A stretch of DNA of 35,479 bases, from NCBI GenBank assembly GCA_003584875.1, contig QVQD01000151.1, positions 1-35,479 on the forward strand, written 5' to 3'. This document shows, piece after piece, positions 1 to 9,933 of the stretch. Both the position numbers and the translations under genes were made by a program. The DNA comes from Methylococcales bacterium. GTDB lineage: Bacteria; Pseudomonadota; Gammaproteobacteria; Methylococcales; Methylomonadaceae. Position 1 is the stretch's first letter. Each line of letters opens with the position of its first letter. The notes under the pieces are model-generated. The model saw nothing but the letters and a program-made list of their open reading frames with translations, ran no database searches and was not told where the DNA came from.

Positions 1-82
1 ATGGCGTTTCCGGCATAGGATCGATACCTATGCCGGAAACGCTTTACTCACTTACGCTCGTAAAGTCTTATTCCGGCCTACA
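1..82. repeat. REP/BIME-like palindrome, copy 1 (cut by window edge or truncated)
   Basis: This is the right-hand part of a family seen four times in the window (also 20072-20190, 22359-22439 and 26059-26177). It ends in the family's terminal sequence cttattccggcctaca. It contains the internal palindrome in which ggcgtttccggcat pairs with tgccggaaacgc. The left terminus is missing, but the window begins here, so I cannot tell truncation from the window limit. The layout resembles enterobacterial REP/BIME units; that link is an inference from appearance. Confidence 0.75.
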
Positions 83-108
83 AGTTAAGGCAGCCCCTCT
101 ATTAAGGA

Positions 109-310
109 GCATAGGTATCTACACAAGTTTCTTATCGGCGTGGAAGCGATAAAAAACACCGTAGGGGCGTATTGCATACGCCCAACATCGAAAGTCCAAT
201 GTTATAGAGCTTATTTTATAGGGCGTATGCAATACGCCCCTACGATCTTCAGCACAATGTTATCGTTCGCGCGTGGGAATGCTAACAATTATTTATGTAG
301 ATACCTATGC
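109..310. repeat. Nested inverted-repeat element downstream of hsdR
   Basis: The outer arms are a perfect 15-bp inverted repeat, gcataggtatctaca at 109-123 and its complement at 296-310, with weaker complementarity continuing outwards. Inside it lies a second, 23-bp perfect inverted repeat at 161-183 and 221-243, listed separately. No convincing gene lies inside. It may be a small non-autonomous mobile element or insertion sequence remnant. I see no clear target duplication. Confidence 0.6.
161..243. repeat. Perfect 23-bp inverted repeat around a 37-nt loop
   Basis: The arms are 161-183 (beginning gtaggggcgtattgc) and 221-243 (ending gcaatacgcccctac). They are exact reverse complements. The structure lies within the larger palindromic element at 109-310, downstream of the end of hsdR, and as RNA would form a very stable hairpin. 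There is no T-tract, so I call it a dispersed-repeat candidate and not a terminator. Confidence 0.75.
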
Positions 311-351
311 TTTGGAAAAGAGGGTTTAGGGGGAGATTCAATGACCTTGAA

Positions 352-3300
352 TCAAACCTGTCCACCCACGCCTTTAAACTTCTCTACAAAAGCGGCAATT
401 TTTTGAAAAACACTTTGTTTTTTAGTTAAATATTGCGGATTAAGTGGACTCATTTTAGGAAGAATTGCATTGAGCTCAGTACCATTTTCACTGGCATATT
501 CACGTTTTAACGATGCAGTGATATAGCGCTTGGCCGCTTCTGCATTCAGACCTTCATCAAAAATTAATTCTTCTGCTTCACGTTGTTGTTCAGTTTGAGC
601 AAAACTAAAGAAAGCCTCGATAATACTAGCTTTATCGAGAATATTGTCCAGGTTGGTTTGGTTAATAAAATCTACCACTAAACTTTCTTTGGCTCGATTG
701 CCAATGCTGGCACGAATCAAACGGCGGACTTCATCAAGCAATGCCGATTTATCTTTAAGCTTTTTATTGTGTTCAAAAATCAATTCCAGAATGTAATCCA
801 GATTAATCTCTTGTGATTTGAGCAAATCAACTTCAAACACCACATCATCCCAATCAATGCTGGAGCTGTCTTTTTCATTGCCGGATTTTTCACGACGTAG
901 CCAATCGCGAATATCGTTATAAGTTGATCGGTAGTCTTGAATAGTACGTTCCGCTGGCACTTTAATCGCCTGCATATCGGCAATATCTTCATCATTTAGG
1001 TAGTGCTTAGCTTTAAAAGCCTCTACGGCTTTAGGGTCGGTGATATCTAAGCCTTGTAAGGCTTTTAACCCCGCAAATTCGTCATAGTTTTGCAGCACAT
1101 TCTCGACACGCAGATATTCACCAAATAATTTAGCGAAGTCTTTTTTATCTTTTTCTTTAACGATGTCATCAGGATTAGGGAAGCGTTGTTGTAATTCTTT
1201 CACCACCTCCAAATAACCACGACGTGCTTCACCCGTTGCCACATCGGTAAAGCCTTCCATATATTCTTTATAGCTTTTTTCTAGCACCACATTTTTGGTG
1301 TTTTTGTCACCAAATAAGGTAATGGCATCTATTGTCGCTAGTTCTAAATCACGGAAGGTGACGATATTACCAAAGGTCTTGGTGGCATCAACAATACGAT
1401 TAGTGCGTGAATAAGCTTGAATCAAACCGTGATAACGCAGGTTCTTATCCACGAATAAGGTGTTTAAGGTGGGTGCATCAAAGCCTGTTAAAAACATGCC
1501 CACGACAATAAGCAAATCCACTTCTTGATTTTTTACCCGCATAGCAAGGTCACGATAGTAATTTTGAAAGGCATCACTATCAACGCCGTAATTGGTTTTA
1601 AACAGCGCGTTATAGTCATCTATTGCCGACGTTAAAAACTCTTTAGCACTGCTATCCATTGCGGTGAGCTCAAGGCTTTCATCTGAAATATCGCCTACAG
1701 CCTCTTGTTCTTCATTGGCCGCAAAAGAGAAGATGGTCGCAATCCTAAGTGGATTAGGGCTGTCTTTCTGTAACTGCTTAAACGATTCATAGTAGAGTTT
1801 GGCGGCATCGACACTGCTCACAGCAAATAAGGCATTAAAGCCTCTACCATTAGCTTGTAGACGATGGGTTTTTTGCTTAAAGTTATTTAAAAGATACTGT
1901 GAAATTTCTTGGATACGGTCGGGATGTAATAATGCCTGTTTATTTTCCGCCGCAGATAATTTTTTCTCATCTTGTTCAGTTTCAAGCGCCTTAAACTGTG
2001 GCCGTACATCGTTGTAGTCCACTTTAAACTTCAACACTTTTTCATCGCGAATTGCATCGGTAATCACATAAGAATGCAATTCATGCCCAAACACGCTGGC
2101 GGTGGTTTCAGCACCCAAGGCGTTTTGTGGAAAAATAGGCGTCCCCGTAAAACCAAACTGGTAGAATTTTTTGAATTTTTTCTTTAAGTTTTTTTGGGCC
2201 TCACCAAATTGTGAGCGGTGCGCCTCATCAAAAATAAACACGACTTGCTTGCTGTAGATAGGCAAATCGCCGTCAGCTTTTATCAAGTTATTGAGTTTTT
2301 GAATCGTGGTAACAATGATTTTATTGTCATCTTTATCAAGGTTACGCTTAAGCCCTGCGGTACTGTCTGAACCATTGACACTATCGGGCGAAAAGCGCTG
2401 ATATTCTTTCATGGTTTGATAATCGAGGTCTTTACGGTCAACAACAAAAAAAACTTTATCAATAAAAGGTAAGTCAGTCGCCAAGCGTGCCGCTTTAAAG
2501 CTGGTCAAGGTTTTACCCGAGCCCGTGGTATGCCAAATATAGCCACCCCCATCCAACTTGCTCCAGTTTTTTGCTTGATAAGCGCTATTTATTTTCCACA
2601 AAATACGCTCGGTCGCAGCAATTTGGTAGGGACGCATGACTAACAAAGTATCACTTACATCAAACACCGAATAATGCAGCAACACATTCAACAAGGTGTT
2701 TTTCTGAAAAAACGTAGCCGTAAAATCTTTTAAGTCTTTTATCAAGGCGTTATCTGACTTCGCCCAATTCATGGTGAAGTCAAAACTATTCTTATCCCGC
2801 TTAGTGGTATTAGCAAAATAACGGCAATCGGTACCGTTTGAAATAACGAAAATCTGCAAATATTTAAACAATGAATGTTCTGAATTAAAACTTTCTTTGC
2901 TATAACGGTGTACTTGGTTAAAAGCTTCGCGAATAGCCACACCGCGTTTTTTTAGCTCGATATGGACTAAGGGCAAACCATTTACTAAAACAGTGACATC
3001 GTAGCGATTAGCCTGCGTGCCTTTTTGTTCAAACTGTCTAATCACCTGCACTTTATTACGCGCAATATTTCTCTTATCCAATAAGTAAATGTTTTGGATG
3101 TGCCCATCATCAAAGACAAAATCATAGATATAGTCGTCATGTATTTTACGAGTTTTATCGAGGCTGTTATCACTGGGCTTATCTAAGTAGCCCTCAACAA
3201 AACGCTGCCATTCAGCCTCTAAAAACCGCAAATTATTAAGGGTTTGTAACTGCTCCCGCACATTCGCCAGCATTTTCTCAGCCGTATTTACATCACGCAG

Positions 3301-3450
3301 ATAGTCATAGCCTTGGTTTTCCAAGTCCTCGATAAACTCACGTTCTAAGTCGTATTCACTTTGATAGGCTTCATTGACTTGCGAACACTTAGTGTATTTA
3401 TCCAGAACGATGAAGTTGTTTGATTCAGCAATCGTTTTATATTCGTTCAT
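352..3450 (-). CDS. hsdR: Type I restriction enzyme R subunit (HsdR)
   Basis: This is the motor and nuclease subunit of a type I restriction-modification complex, which translocates DNA using ATP and cleaves unmethylated DNA far from the recognition site. At 1032 aa it is close to EcoR124 HsdR. The N-terminal PD-(D/E)XK nuclease shows D151 and the E-L-K triad at 165-167. The SF2 motor follows, with Walker A TTGSGKT (308-314), DEAH (408-411), the GFTGTP motif, and the late helicase motif ending in SRTNR. It starts at ATG 3448-3450, which overlaps the stop of the upstream nuclease gene by one base, so the two are probably translationally coupled. It is the last gene of the five-gene operon. All catalytic motifs looked for are present, so the subunit looks active. 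Confidence 0.95.
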   Translation of the reverse strand: MNEYKTIAESNNFIVLDKYTKCSQVNEAYQSEYDLEREFIEDLENQGYDYLRDVNTAEKMLANVREQLQTLNNLRFLEAEWQRFVEGYLDKPSDNSLDKTRKIHDDYIYDFVFDDGHIQNIYLLDKRNIARNKVQVIRQFEQKGTQANRYDVTVLVNGLPLVHIELKKRGVAIREAFNQVHRYSKESFNSEHSLFKYLQIFVISNGTDCRYFANTTKRDKNSFDFTMNWAKSDNALIKDLKDFTATFFQKNTLLNVLLHYSVFDVSDTLLVMRPYQIAATERILWKINSAYQAKNWSKLDGGGYIWHTTGSGKTLTSFKAARLATDLPFIDKVFFVVDRKDLDYQTMKEYQRFSPDSVNGSDSTAGLKRNLDKDDNKIIVTTIQKLNNLIKADGDLPIYSKQVVFIFDEAHRSQFGEAQKNLKKKFKKFYQFGFTGTPIFPQNALGAETTASVFGHELHSYVITDAIRDEKVLKFKVDYNDVRPQFKALETEQDEKKLSAAENKQALLHPDRIQEISQYLLNNFKQKTHRLQANGRGFNALFAVSSVDAAKLYYESFKQLQKDSPNPLRIATIFSFAANEEQEAVGDISDESLELTAMDSSAKEFLTSAIDDYNALFKTNYGVDSDAFQNYYRDLAMRVKNQEVDLLIVVGMFLTGFDAPTLNTLFVDKNLRYHGLIQAYSRTNRIVDATKTFGNIVTFRDLELATIDAITLFGDKNTKNVVLEKSYKEYMEGFTDVATGEARRGYLEVVKELQQRFPNPDDIVKEKDKKDFAKLFGEYLRVENVLQNYDEFAGLKALQGLDITDPKAVEAFKAKHYLNDEDIADMQAIKVPAERTIQDYRSTYNDIRDWLRREKSGNEKDSSSIDWDDVVFEVDLLKSQEINLDYILELIFEHNKKLKDKSALLDEVRRLIRASIGNRAKESLVVDFINQTNLDNILDKASIIEAFFSFAQTEQQREAEELIFDEGLNAEAAKRYITASLKREYASENGTELNAILPKMSPLNPQYLTKKQSVFQKIAAFVEKFKGVGGQV

Positions 3451-4466
3451 TAATTTACTTCCAAATAGCCGTTTTCAGATAATTCATGTAGTTTAGCCTG
3501 AATTAGTTTTTTATCAGGCAACTGTAATTCATATTGAGCCACCAGCGTGGGTGATAAATTGCGTGATAGTGCGTATTCCACCACCTCTTCATCTTTATCT
3601 CGGCATAGCAAAATACCTATGCTTGGATTTTCATGCGGTTTTTTCACATCACGGTCTAAGGCTTCAAGATAAAAATTTAGTTGCCCTAAATGCTCAGGAC
3701 TAAATTTGCCAATTTTTAATTCAAATGCGACCAATGCCGCCAAGCCACGATGGAAGAATAGCAAATCAATAAAAAAATCTTGATTGCCTACTTGTAAGCG
3801 ATATTCTTCGCCTACAAAAATAAAGTCTCGCCCTAGTTCAAGAATAAATTGTTTCATATTCTGAGTTAAGGCTTTTTGCAAATGACTTTCATTGTGTTGC
3901 ATAGGCAAACCCAAAAACTCCAATACATAGCTGTCTTTCAAGGTATTACTAATATCGGGATGCAATTCTCTCAGCACTGCTGAGAGTTTTTGATTACCTA
4001 GCATCGTGCGTTCAAAGTAAGAAGTGTTAATCTGGCGCTCCAATTCTCGCTTTGAATATCGCTCTTTGATACACATATTTAAATAATATTCACGCTCTTC
4101 GGCAGATTTGCAGCGAGAGAAAATAATCGTGTTGTGCGTCCAAGGTAATGCTCTCACCAGTGGCGAGAGTTTTTCATCTGCCTGATAGGTTTCAAAAAAC
4201 TGTTTCATGCGCCACAAGTTTTTATCACTAAAGCCTTTGAGTTCAGGGTCTTTCTGAGCGATGAATGCGGCTAACTCAGTTACAACGCCTTTACCCCAGG
4301 CTTCTGCACTGACTTTATGGCTAATGATTTGACCAATTTGCCAATACAAGTCGATGAGGGTCGTATTGATTTGGGCAAAAACCTTCTGCCGCGCTTGTTG
4401 AATATGCCTTAATACATCGACAAAGTCATGTTGGCTAGATAAGTCAGTGTTTTTAATGTCCATCAT
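3450..4466 (-). CDS. PDDEXK nuclease domain protein, DUF1016/YhcG family
   Basis: This 338-aa protein matches the YhcG/DUF1016 family: an N-terminal helical DUF1016 region (about 15-165, with the LYWQIGQ and [11 protein letters not shown] type motifs) and a C-terminal PD-(D/E)XK-like nuclease fold. In the latter I see D234 in FFIDLLFF, E249 and K251 in FELK, and a following Gln at 262. Family members are often found inside or beside type I restriction loci; the biochemical role is not settled. Here it sits between hsdS and hsdR. Its start overlaps the hsdS stop by 4 nt and its stop overlaps the hsdR start by 1 nt, so it is co-expressed with the restriction system. Nuclease activity is inferred from the motif only. 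An ATG one codon downstream is an equally possible start. Confidence 0.85.
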   Translation of the reverse strand: MMDIKNTDLSSQHDFVDVLRHIQQARQKVFAQINTTLIDLYWQIGQIISHKVSAEAWGKGVVTELAAFIAQKDPELKGFSDKNLWRMKQFFETYQADEKLSPLVRALPWTHNTIIFSRCKSAEEREYYLNMCIKERYSKRELERQINTSYFERTMLGNQKLSAVLRELHPDISNTLKDSYVLEFLGLPMQHNESHLQKALTQNMKQFILELGRDFIFVGEEYRLQVGNQDFFIDLLFFHRGLAALVAFELKIGKFSPEHLGQLNFYLEALDRDVKKPHENPSIGILLCRDKDEEVVEYALSRNLSPTLVAQYELQLPDKKLIQAKLHELSENGYLEVN

Positions 4467-5590
4467 CCTTGACCTATTCTCAACGCAGTTTCTCCTTCTA
4501 CTTTGGGAAAGCTCAACAGCAAGTCTCGGTAATATTCATATTGCTGTTGGCGCAATTCAATTTCGCGTGGCAAACCTTCGGTGATTGAGTTTGTGAGGGC
4601 ATCAAATTTATCTAATATGGCGACGATGCGGTTTTGTTCCGCAGGTAGTGGAATGGGGATTTGCTTGTTGGCAAAATTACTAATCCATTGACGCTTGTGA
4701 TCGCTATCAGCTTGTTCATCTGGCAAGGTATTCAACCAATAATAGATATATTTCAACAAAACTTTAGATTCATCAACTGACGTAATCATTTTCATCGCTG
4801 ACGATTTAGCTTTAAAATCAAAATCTACCCACTTGTTGGCTGTTGTGAAGTCATCAAAAATGATAACAGGGGTTTTTGACGCTTCATAAATTCCGTTTGT
4901 TTCATCTGTGTAACCAAGGATGAAAGTTTTGCCGGCGGTTAAAACTGGCGTTTCAAAATCATCTCTATAGTTAGTCGTTTTAACAAGATACTTTGTTGGC
5001 TGTTCATATTCCGCCACCTTTTGCAAAGGCTTCCACTCAACTTGACCTTCTTCAAAGCTTAACATCTGGTCGCGATAGTAGTTGTATTGCTTTTTGCGTG
5101 CTGTAAGCTCGGCTGTAAGCTCGGCTGTAAGCTCGGAGAATGCGTCTAATATACGGACTATTTCAGCTTGGATAGCTAGGGGTGGAACGGGGGTTTCTAT
5201 TTTATTTAAAATAGCTTGCGTCAAACTTGGTCTGCCTGCGCCAGTGTCTAACTCCAACAAGTTAATAGTTTTCATGTGATAATAAAAAAACTTAGGAATA
5301 ATTTTCGTATCATCAATTTCGGTATAGTAAATTGTGTCAACATTCCAAAATGGTGATTCAACATAAAAAATATTTGTAATTGAACCTTTGCGAGGAATTA
5401 ATACTGTTGGCTTATCATATGAATAAGTATCAACATACCCCATGATTCCACCCGAGCCATAAATTGGCACATTCCCAATACCTAAGCTTTTCCAATCTTT
5501 ACCATGTTTTATTTTTGCTACTTCTACCAAAGCCTTCCACTCTACCTCAACGCCTTCAAGCAATTTCTCCATAAATTTCGCATGACTCAT
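4463..5590 (-). CDS. hsdS: Type I restriction enzyme specificity subunit (HsdS), type IC-like
   Basis: This is the DNA-recognition subunit, which directs methylation and restriction to a bipartite target. It is 375 aa long with the usual two-repeat plan: target recognition domain 1 at about 16-140, central conserved helix at about 140-180 (LDAFSEL... followed by YNYYRDQMLSF), target recognition domain 2 at about 187-315, and a second conserved helix at about 318-360 (ILDKFDAL... YEYYRDLLLSF). The central helix contains three ELTA units (residues 153-164) encoded by exact 12-bp repeats. In EcoR124 the same kind of repeat (TAEL) sets the spacer between half-sites. It overlaps rhuM and the DUF1016 gene by 4 nt each. 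The start could instead be M7. The target sequence cannot be predicted from this sequence. Confidence 0.93.
   Translation of the reverse strand: MSHAKFMEKLLEGVEVEWKALVEVAKIKHGKDWKSLGIGNVPIYGSGGIMGYVDTYSYDKPTVLIPRKGSITNIFYVESPFWNVDTIYYTEIDDTKIIPKFFYYHMKTINLLELDTGAGRPSLTQAILNKIETPVPPLAIQAEIVRILDAFSELTAELTAELTARKKQYNYYRDQMLSFEEGQVEWKPLQKVAEYEQPTKYLVKTTNYRDDFETPVLTAGKTFILGYTDETNGIYEASKTPVIIFDDFTTANKWVDFDFKAKSSAMKMITSVDESKVLLKYIYYWLNTLPDEQADSDHKRQWISNFANKQIPIPLPAEQNRIVAILDKFDALTNSITEGLPREIELRQQQYEYYRDLLLSFPKVEGETALRIGQG
5100..5135 (-). repeat. Three perfect 12-bp tandem repeats in the hsdS spacer helix
   Basis: The unit gctgtaagctcg (plus strand) occurs three times without a mismatch, at 5100-5111, 5112-5123 and 5124-5135. 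On the coding strand it encodes ELTA three times. Because the unit is 12 nt, gain or loss keeps the frame and changes helix length by four residues. Copy-number change of the homologous repeat in EcoR124 family HsdS changes the length of the non-specific spacer in the recognition site. Confidence 0.9.
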
Positions 5591-6624
5591 GCGTTATCTC
5601 CTTTATTCTCTATGGCTTTGATTGCCTTATCAAAATCGGATTCGTACAGGCGATCCTGCACAATGCGGTATTTTTCAAATTCACTTATCGCGTGCGCTTT
5701 GGCGATTTCGGCGCTGACTTTACCAGCGTCTTGCAAAATATCCCTATCGGTGGCCGCAATAAAACGATTCAGGCGCTCTTCCCAATCGGCCATAGTCATG
5801 GGTATCTGTCTTTCTGCCATATCTTCGGCAATATCCAGATAGGCGTTGACCAGCCTTTGTAATTGGGCAATTTCATGGTCAGTCAGATAATTTTTTGCAA
5901 TGCTGACATCAAACTTTTGAATTTTTCCTTTAGGTGCATCTTTCCATGCTGTTAAACCCATGTTGGTTTTTTCAGCATCGGCTCGGCTGTAAACCACTTC
6001 GGCAGCGGTTTGCCCATGAATTGCCCAGTGCAATTTGTTTTGTACGGTCGCAAAAAAGCGTTTGGTGGCTATAGCTGTTACATCGTAATCAATAGACGAT
6101 GCGTAAATATCGGTAATCTTTTGATAGAACTTGCGTTCGCTAAGTCGTATTTCACGAATACGCTCAAGCTGCTCTTCAAAATATTTTTTTCCAAGAATAG
6201 AGCCATCATTTTTAAGGCGCTCATCGTCCATGACATAGGCTTTGATGGTGTATTCCTTGATAATGCCTGTTGCCCATTTGCGGAACTGTACGGCACGCTC
6301 GGAATTGACTTTGTAACCAACAGCGATGATACCAGAGAGATTATAGTGCTGGGTGTTATAGCTTTTACCATCTTGGGCAGTTATTCGAAAATTTCGAATA
6401 ACTGCATCTTCTTCCAGTTCACTATCTGTGAATATTTTTTTTAAATGATAGTTAATGGTATGGGTTTCTACATCATACAAAACGCCCAGCATTTTCTGGC
6501 TCAACCAAACATCTTCATCCGCATAAATAGCTTCGACACCACCCTCAGCGCTGGCTGCGACAAAGGTAAGGTATTCTGCCGCCGACGAGCGAATAGTGGG
6601 CGTTGGGGAGTTCTTTTTGCTCAT
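5587..6624 (-). CDS. RhuM family protein within the restriction operon
   Basis: This protein resembles the RhuM (virulence RhuM) family, named for a Salmonella SPI-3 gene and often seen in type I restriction loci; its molecular role is unknown. The conserved N-terminal part contains NYHLKKIFTDSELEED, then the NLSGIIAVGYKVNSERAVQFRKW block, as in the family. No membrane segment is visible. An open frame extends upstream to 6684, but I place the start at ATG 6622-6624 (345 aa). This ATG has a purine-rich aaagga just before it and begins 4 nt after the hsdM stop, whereas the longer form would overlap hsdM by 56 nt. Its stop overlaps the hsdS start by 4 nt. Phage-type regulator, anti-restriction modifier and toxin are all possible roles. 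Confidence 0.8.
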   Translation of the reverse strand: MSKKNSPTPTIRSSAAEYLTFVAASAEGGVEAIYADEDVWLSQKMLGVLYDVETHTINYHLKKIFTDSELEEDAVIRNFRITAQDGKSYNTQHYNLSGIIAVGYKVNSERAVQFRKWATGIIKEYTIKAYVMDDERLKNDGSILGKKYFEEQLERIREIRLSERKFYQKITDIYASSIDYDVTAIATKRFFATVQNKLHWAIHGQTAAEVVYSRADAEKTNMGLTAWKDAPKGKIQKFDVSIAKNYLTDHEIAQLQRLVNAYLDIAEDMAERQIPMTMADWEERLNRFIAATDRDILQDAGKVSAEIAKAHAISEFEKYRIVQDRLYESDFDKAIKAIENKGDNA

Positions 6625-6628
6625 TCCT

Positions 6629-8173
6629 TTAATCTCCCTCAATCTCGGCAACAATGGCATCAATGTCAGCGCGTAGCTGGTCAATTTTGGCTACTGTGGT
6701 TTTAAGTTCGGCATTTAGCTTGGTAATATTAATCACTTCGCGAGTGTCTTTGGTTTCGACGTAGGAGCTTACTGATAGATTGAAGTCGTTGGCGGCTATC
6801 GCGTCGTATTCCACTGATTTTGCAAAGTGTTCAACGTCTGCCTTATCATCAAACGCGGTCATTATTTGCGCGATGTGTTCATCGCTGAGGGTATTGGTAT
6901 TGGTTTCTTTTTTAAATAGGGCGCTTGCGTCGATAAACTGGGTTGTGTTGTCGGCTTTGTGTTTGGAAAGCACCAAGATATTGACTGCAATGGTGGTGCC
7001 AAAAAATAAGTTGGGCGCTAAAGAAATAACAGTTTCTACATAGTTGTTATCTAGCAAATATTGGCGGATTTTCTGCTCGGCACCACCACGATAAAAAATA
7101 CCGGGGAAGCAGACAATAGCTGCGCGACCTTTGCTGGATAAATAACTCAAGGCATGGAGCACAAAAGCAAAATCGGCTTTAGATTTTGGAGCTAGGACAC
7201 CTGCGGGCGCAAAGCGTTCATCATTAATGAGAGTGGGATCGTCGCTGCCTATCCAGTTTATCGAATAAGGCGGGTTAGAGACAATGGCATCAAAAGGTTT
7301 ATCATCGCCAAAACGCGGATCTCTCAGGGTGTCGCCCAGCGCCATATTGAACTTATCGTAGTTAATGTTATGCAAAAACATATTCATACGCGCAAGGTTG
7401 TAAGTGGTGTGGTTGATCTCTTGACCAAAAAAACCATCTTCAATGATATGGGCATCAAAGTGTTTTTTGGCTTGCAGTAACAATGAACCTGAACCTGCTG
7501 CTGGGTCGTAAATTTTATTGACGGTGGCCTGCTTGTGCATGGCCAACTGGGCAATCAGCTTGGACACATGTTGCGGAGTGAAAAATTCGCCCCCTGATTT
7601 ACCGGCATTGGCGGCATAGTTAGAAATTAAAAACTCGTAGGCATCGCCAAACAGGTCGATATGGCTTTCTTCGAAATTGCCAAAGCTTAGTTTTTCTACG
7701 CCTTTAAGTACAGAGGCTAAGCGGGTGTTTTTGTCGGCAACGGTATTGCCAAGACGGTTACTGGTGGTATCAAAATCAGCAAACAAACCTTTAATGTCTG
7801 ATTCAGAGGGGTAGCCATTGGCCGAGCTTTCAATGGCAGAAAATAGAGCGGCTAAATCGGTGTTGAGGTTAGCGTTATTGTTGGCATTGGCAGCAATGTT
7901 TGCAAACAGTTGGCTGGGGTAAATAAAATAACCTTTGGTTTTAATGGCATCGTCTTTAATTTCTGTGGTGATGACATCATCGGGGAGCATGGCATAATTA
8001 ACGCTTTCATCACCGCCTTCAATGTAACTGGCAAAATTTTCGCTAATAAAACGATAGAACAAGGTACCGAGTACATATTGCTTAAAATCCCAGCCATCTA
8101 CTGAGCCACGTACCTCATTTGCAATTTGCCAAATTTGGCGTTGTAGTTCGGCGCGTTGTTGGGTACTTGTCAT
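6629..8173 (-). CDS. hsdM: Type I restriction enzyme modification subunit (HsdM)
   Basis: This is an adenine-N6 DNA methyltransferase subunit that uses S-adenosylmethionine and works with HsdS. At 514 aa it matches the EcoR124-type HsdM length. An N-terminal helical domain (about 1-165) is followed by the methyltransferase domain with GEFFTP (204-209), the SAM-binding motif DPAAGSG (223-229) and the catalytic NPPY (300-303). It is the first gene of the operon hsdM-rhuM-hsdS-nuclease-hsdR. The ATG at 8171-8173 is preceded by a cagga ribosome-binding sequence. All key motifs are intact, so I expect an active methylase. Confidence 0.95.
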   Translation of the reverse strand: MTSTQQRAELQRQIWQIANEVRGSVDGWDFKQYVLGTLFYRFISENFASYIEGGDESVNYAMLPDDVITTEIKDDAIKTKGYFIYPSQLFANIAANANNNANLNTDLAALFSAIESSANGYPSESDIKGLFADFDTTSNRLGNTVADKNTRLASVLKGVEKLSFGNFEESHIDLFGDAYEFLISNYAANAGKSGGEFFTPQHVSKLIAQLAMHKQATVNKIYDPAAGSGSLLLQAKKHFDAHIIEDGFFGQEINHTTYNLARMNMFLHNINYDKFNMALGDTLRDPRFGDDKPFDAIVSNPPYSINWIGSDDPTLINDERFAPAGVLAPKSKADFAFVLHALSYLSSKGRAAIVCFPGIFYRGGAEQKIRQYLLDNNYVETVISLAPNLFFGTTIAVNILVLSKHKADNTTQFIDASALFKKETNTNTLSDEHIAQIMTAFDDKADVEHFAKSVEYDAIAANDFNLSVSSYVETKDTREVINITKLNAELKTTVAKIDQLRADIDAIVAEIEGD

Positions 8174-8227
8174 TGTATTGTCCTGTTTAAATACGTGTGG
8201 ATAGTTATTAGCTCATAACAGCTTCGC

Positions 8228-8233
8228 ATTATA
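8228..8233 (-). promoter_or_regulatory. Candidate -10 box of the restriction operon promoter
   Basis: The minus strand reads a perfect TATAAT here, 55 nt upstream of the hsdM ATG. I see no good -35 hexamer at the right spacing, so the call rests on the -10 alone. It lies in the 159-nt gap between hsdM and the response regulator gene, which otherwise holds only a 12-bp palindrome (ggtttgcaaacc type) near 8294-8305. Confidence 0.4.
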
Positions 8234-8332
8234 ACGAGCAAAGGCGCGCTACTCTAATCACTTGTTGCAAACACATCTAAACGTTTCGATCGGGTTTGCA
8301 AACCACGACCAGCATTGCAGTTTTATTAAAAT

Positions 8333-9754
8333 TTAATCCTCAGTCTTAAGATTATATTTACGGACTCTATAACGTAGGGTTTCTCTAGTTGCGCCTAGGG
8401 CTCTAGCGGCGGCAGTTAAGTTATTATTTGCGCGTTCTAAAGCGGTTTTAATAATGAATTTATCCATATCATCCAAAGCCATGTTGCCATCTAAAGGCAA
8501 ATAAATACCGGCGGCACTCACCTCTGCTTGAGTAAGGTCTGCCATCGATTCGGTATCTATGGCGTTGCTGGCAGTATGCAATCCGGGCAATTGCAGCCAT
8601 TGCCCAGGAAATGTCGCGCCATCAGAAAATAAAACACAACGCTCAATGACATTACGTAATTCTCTAACATTACCTGGCCAATGATGTGCTTTAAGCTTAC
8701 GCCAGACCTCTAAAGGAATGTCTTTAACCTGCCGACCGGCTTTAGCATTGTACTCAGCAACAAATAAAGGTACTAACTCATCCAGATCCTCAACCGCTTC
8801 GCGTAAGGGAGGCAAAATAACCTTAAAGACGCTTAAACGATGATATAAATCAATTCGAAAACTACCCTCTTGAGACATCTGCTCCAGATCACGATTACTG
8901 GCGGCAACGATCTGCACATCGATACTGATTTCTTTTTCACCACCTAAACGCCGAACTTTATGATCTTCGATGGCTTTTAACAACTTTGCTTGTAAATCTA
9001 AAGGCATTTCGCCGATTTCATCCATGAACAAAGTACCGCCATCGGCTTGCTCTAATAAGCCCCGATGACGTCCAGAAGCGCCTGTAAAAGCACCTGACTC
9101 ATGACCGAATAATTCCGATTCCAATATTTCTCTAGGTAAAGCCGCGCAATTAACCTCTATCATAGGCTGTTGAGCGCGAGGCCCACCGTAATGTAAAATC
9201 CGTGCAGCTAAGCCCTTACCTGTTCCACTTTCGCCTCCTATGATTAAAGCGCTAAAGGGTACTTGGGTCAGTTTAGCCAATAATTGACGTATACCTAGAG
9301 CTTGCTGACTATGACCTACATAAGCCTCAGGGGAATAACGTCGATAACTTTGCTTAGTTTGATCAATGACTCGACGCTGAATTGAAGCACTGCGCGCAGC
9401 ACTAGCCACAACCAAATCTAAGCGCTCCAAGTCACAGGGCTTTTCTAAAAAATCATAAGCTCCCAGTCGTAAAGCTCTTACTGAATCAGGCACACTTCCG
9501 TATCCAGTTAAAAACAACCATTCAGCATAACTGACTTGCGTCTTAACTTCCTCCATAAAATCCAGAGCATTGCCATCCGGTAAATTCATATCAGATAGTA
9601 TGAGTAAAGGCTCAATGCGCATGTTAAGTAATAAGGTCTTTGCGACAGCTAAGCTATCTGCCAACACCACTTCCCATCCCAAAGTTCGATAATGCCTAGA
9701 TAACTCTGAGCCCAGTAATTTTTCATCTTCAATGATGAGTAATGTTTCTATCAT
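8333..9754 (-). CDS. NtrC-type sigma-54-dependent response regulator
   Basis: This is a transcriptional activator of sigma-54 RNA polymerase, 473 aa, with the complete three-domain plan. The receiver (1-120) has the phosphoacceptor D55 and K105. The AAA+ domain (about 143-375) has Walker A GESGTGK (174-180), the sigma-54 contact loop GAFTGA (221-226), Walker B with D245-E246, and the GNVREL motif (361-366). A Fis-type helix-turn-helix lies at about 446-463 ([18 protein letters not shown]). It starts at ATG 9752-9754 after an aagga ribosome-binding site. The residue after the Walker A lysine is Gly where Glu is usual. It follows the histidine kinase on the same strand, 179 nt away, and is probably its partner. 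Candidate targets are the sigma-54 promoters at 11436, 12254 and 17314 (inference). Confidence 0.93.
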   Translation of the reverse strand: MIETLLIIEDEKLLGSELSRHYRTLGWEVVLADSLAVAKTLLLNMRIEPLLILSDMNLPDGNALDFMEEVKTQVSYAEWLFLTGYGSVPDSVRALRLGAYDFLEKPCDLERLDLVVASAARSASIQRRVIDQTKQSYRRYSPEAYVGHSQQALGIRQLLAKLTQVPFSALIIGGESGTGKGLAARILHYGGPRAQQPMIEVNCAALPREILESELFGHESGAFTGASGRHRGLLEQADGGTLFMDEIGEMPLDLQAKLLKAIEDHKVRRLGGEKEISIDVQIVAASNRDLEQMSQEGSFRIDLYHRLSVFKVILPPLREAVEDLDELVPLFVAEYNAKAGRQVKDIPLEVWRKLKAHHWPGNVRELRNVIERCVLFSDGATFPGQWLQLPGLHTASNAIDTESMADLTQAEVSAAGIYLPLDGNMALDDMDKFIIKTALERANNNLTAAARALGATRETLRYRVRKYNLKTED

Positions 9755-9806
9755 AATGAGTCCTTAGCAATACTTACGACATAGTTGAGCATAATAATTT
9801 TAAAAA

Positions 9807-9840
9807 TCCCCCCTAGCCCCAATTTTTCAGTGGGGGGGAA
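9807..9840. repeat. C-run / G-run palindrome between kinase and regulator genes
   Basis: tcccccc at 9807-9813 faces ggggggga at 9832-9839 across a short AT-rich loop, giving an imperfect hairpin. A second C/G-rich pair follows at about 9878-9901. It lies in the 179-nt spacer between the histidine kinase and response regulator genes. It looks like a dispersed intergenic repeat that could also attenuate read-through into the regulator gene. Confidence 0.45.
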
Positions 9841-9933
9841 CGATCATATTCTTCTCTGAACTTTAAAGAAAAAGAGCCTCCCCGCTTTTACAAAGTGGGT
9901 AGTTGGATGTGACTAGATGATAGTATTTCATGC

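Noticed and set aside
140-406. 88-codon plus-strand open frame at the left end
   Set aside because: It runs through the nested inverted repeats and into the end of hsdR on the other strand; it has no ribosome-binding site and no recognisable domain.
5100-5135. Regular repeats considered as a CRISPR or VNTR array
   Set aside because: The 12-bp unit is in frame within hsdS and matches a known protein spacer repeat; there are no spacers, and no CRISPR array occurs in the window.
6010-6444. 144-codon open frame antisense to the RhuM gene
   Set aside because: It is fully contained in a conserved gene on the other strand, with low-complexity composition expected of an antisense frame.
8294-8305. 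12-bp palindrome in the gap between hsdM and the regulator gene, considered as an operator or terminator
   Set aside because: It is short and has no T-tract, and a single site without repeats or known motif is not enough to assign a function.
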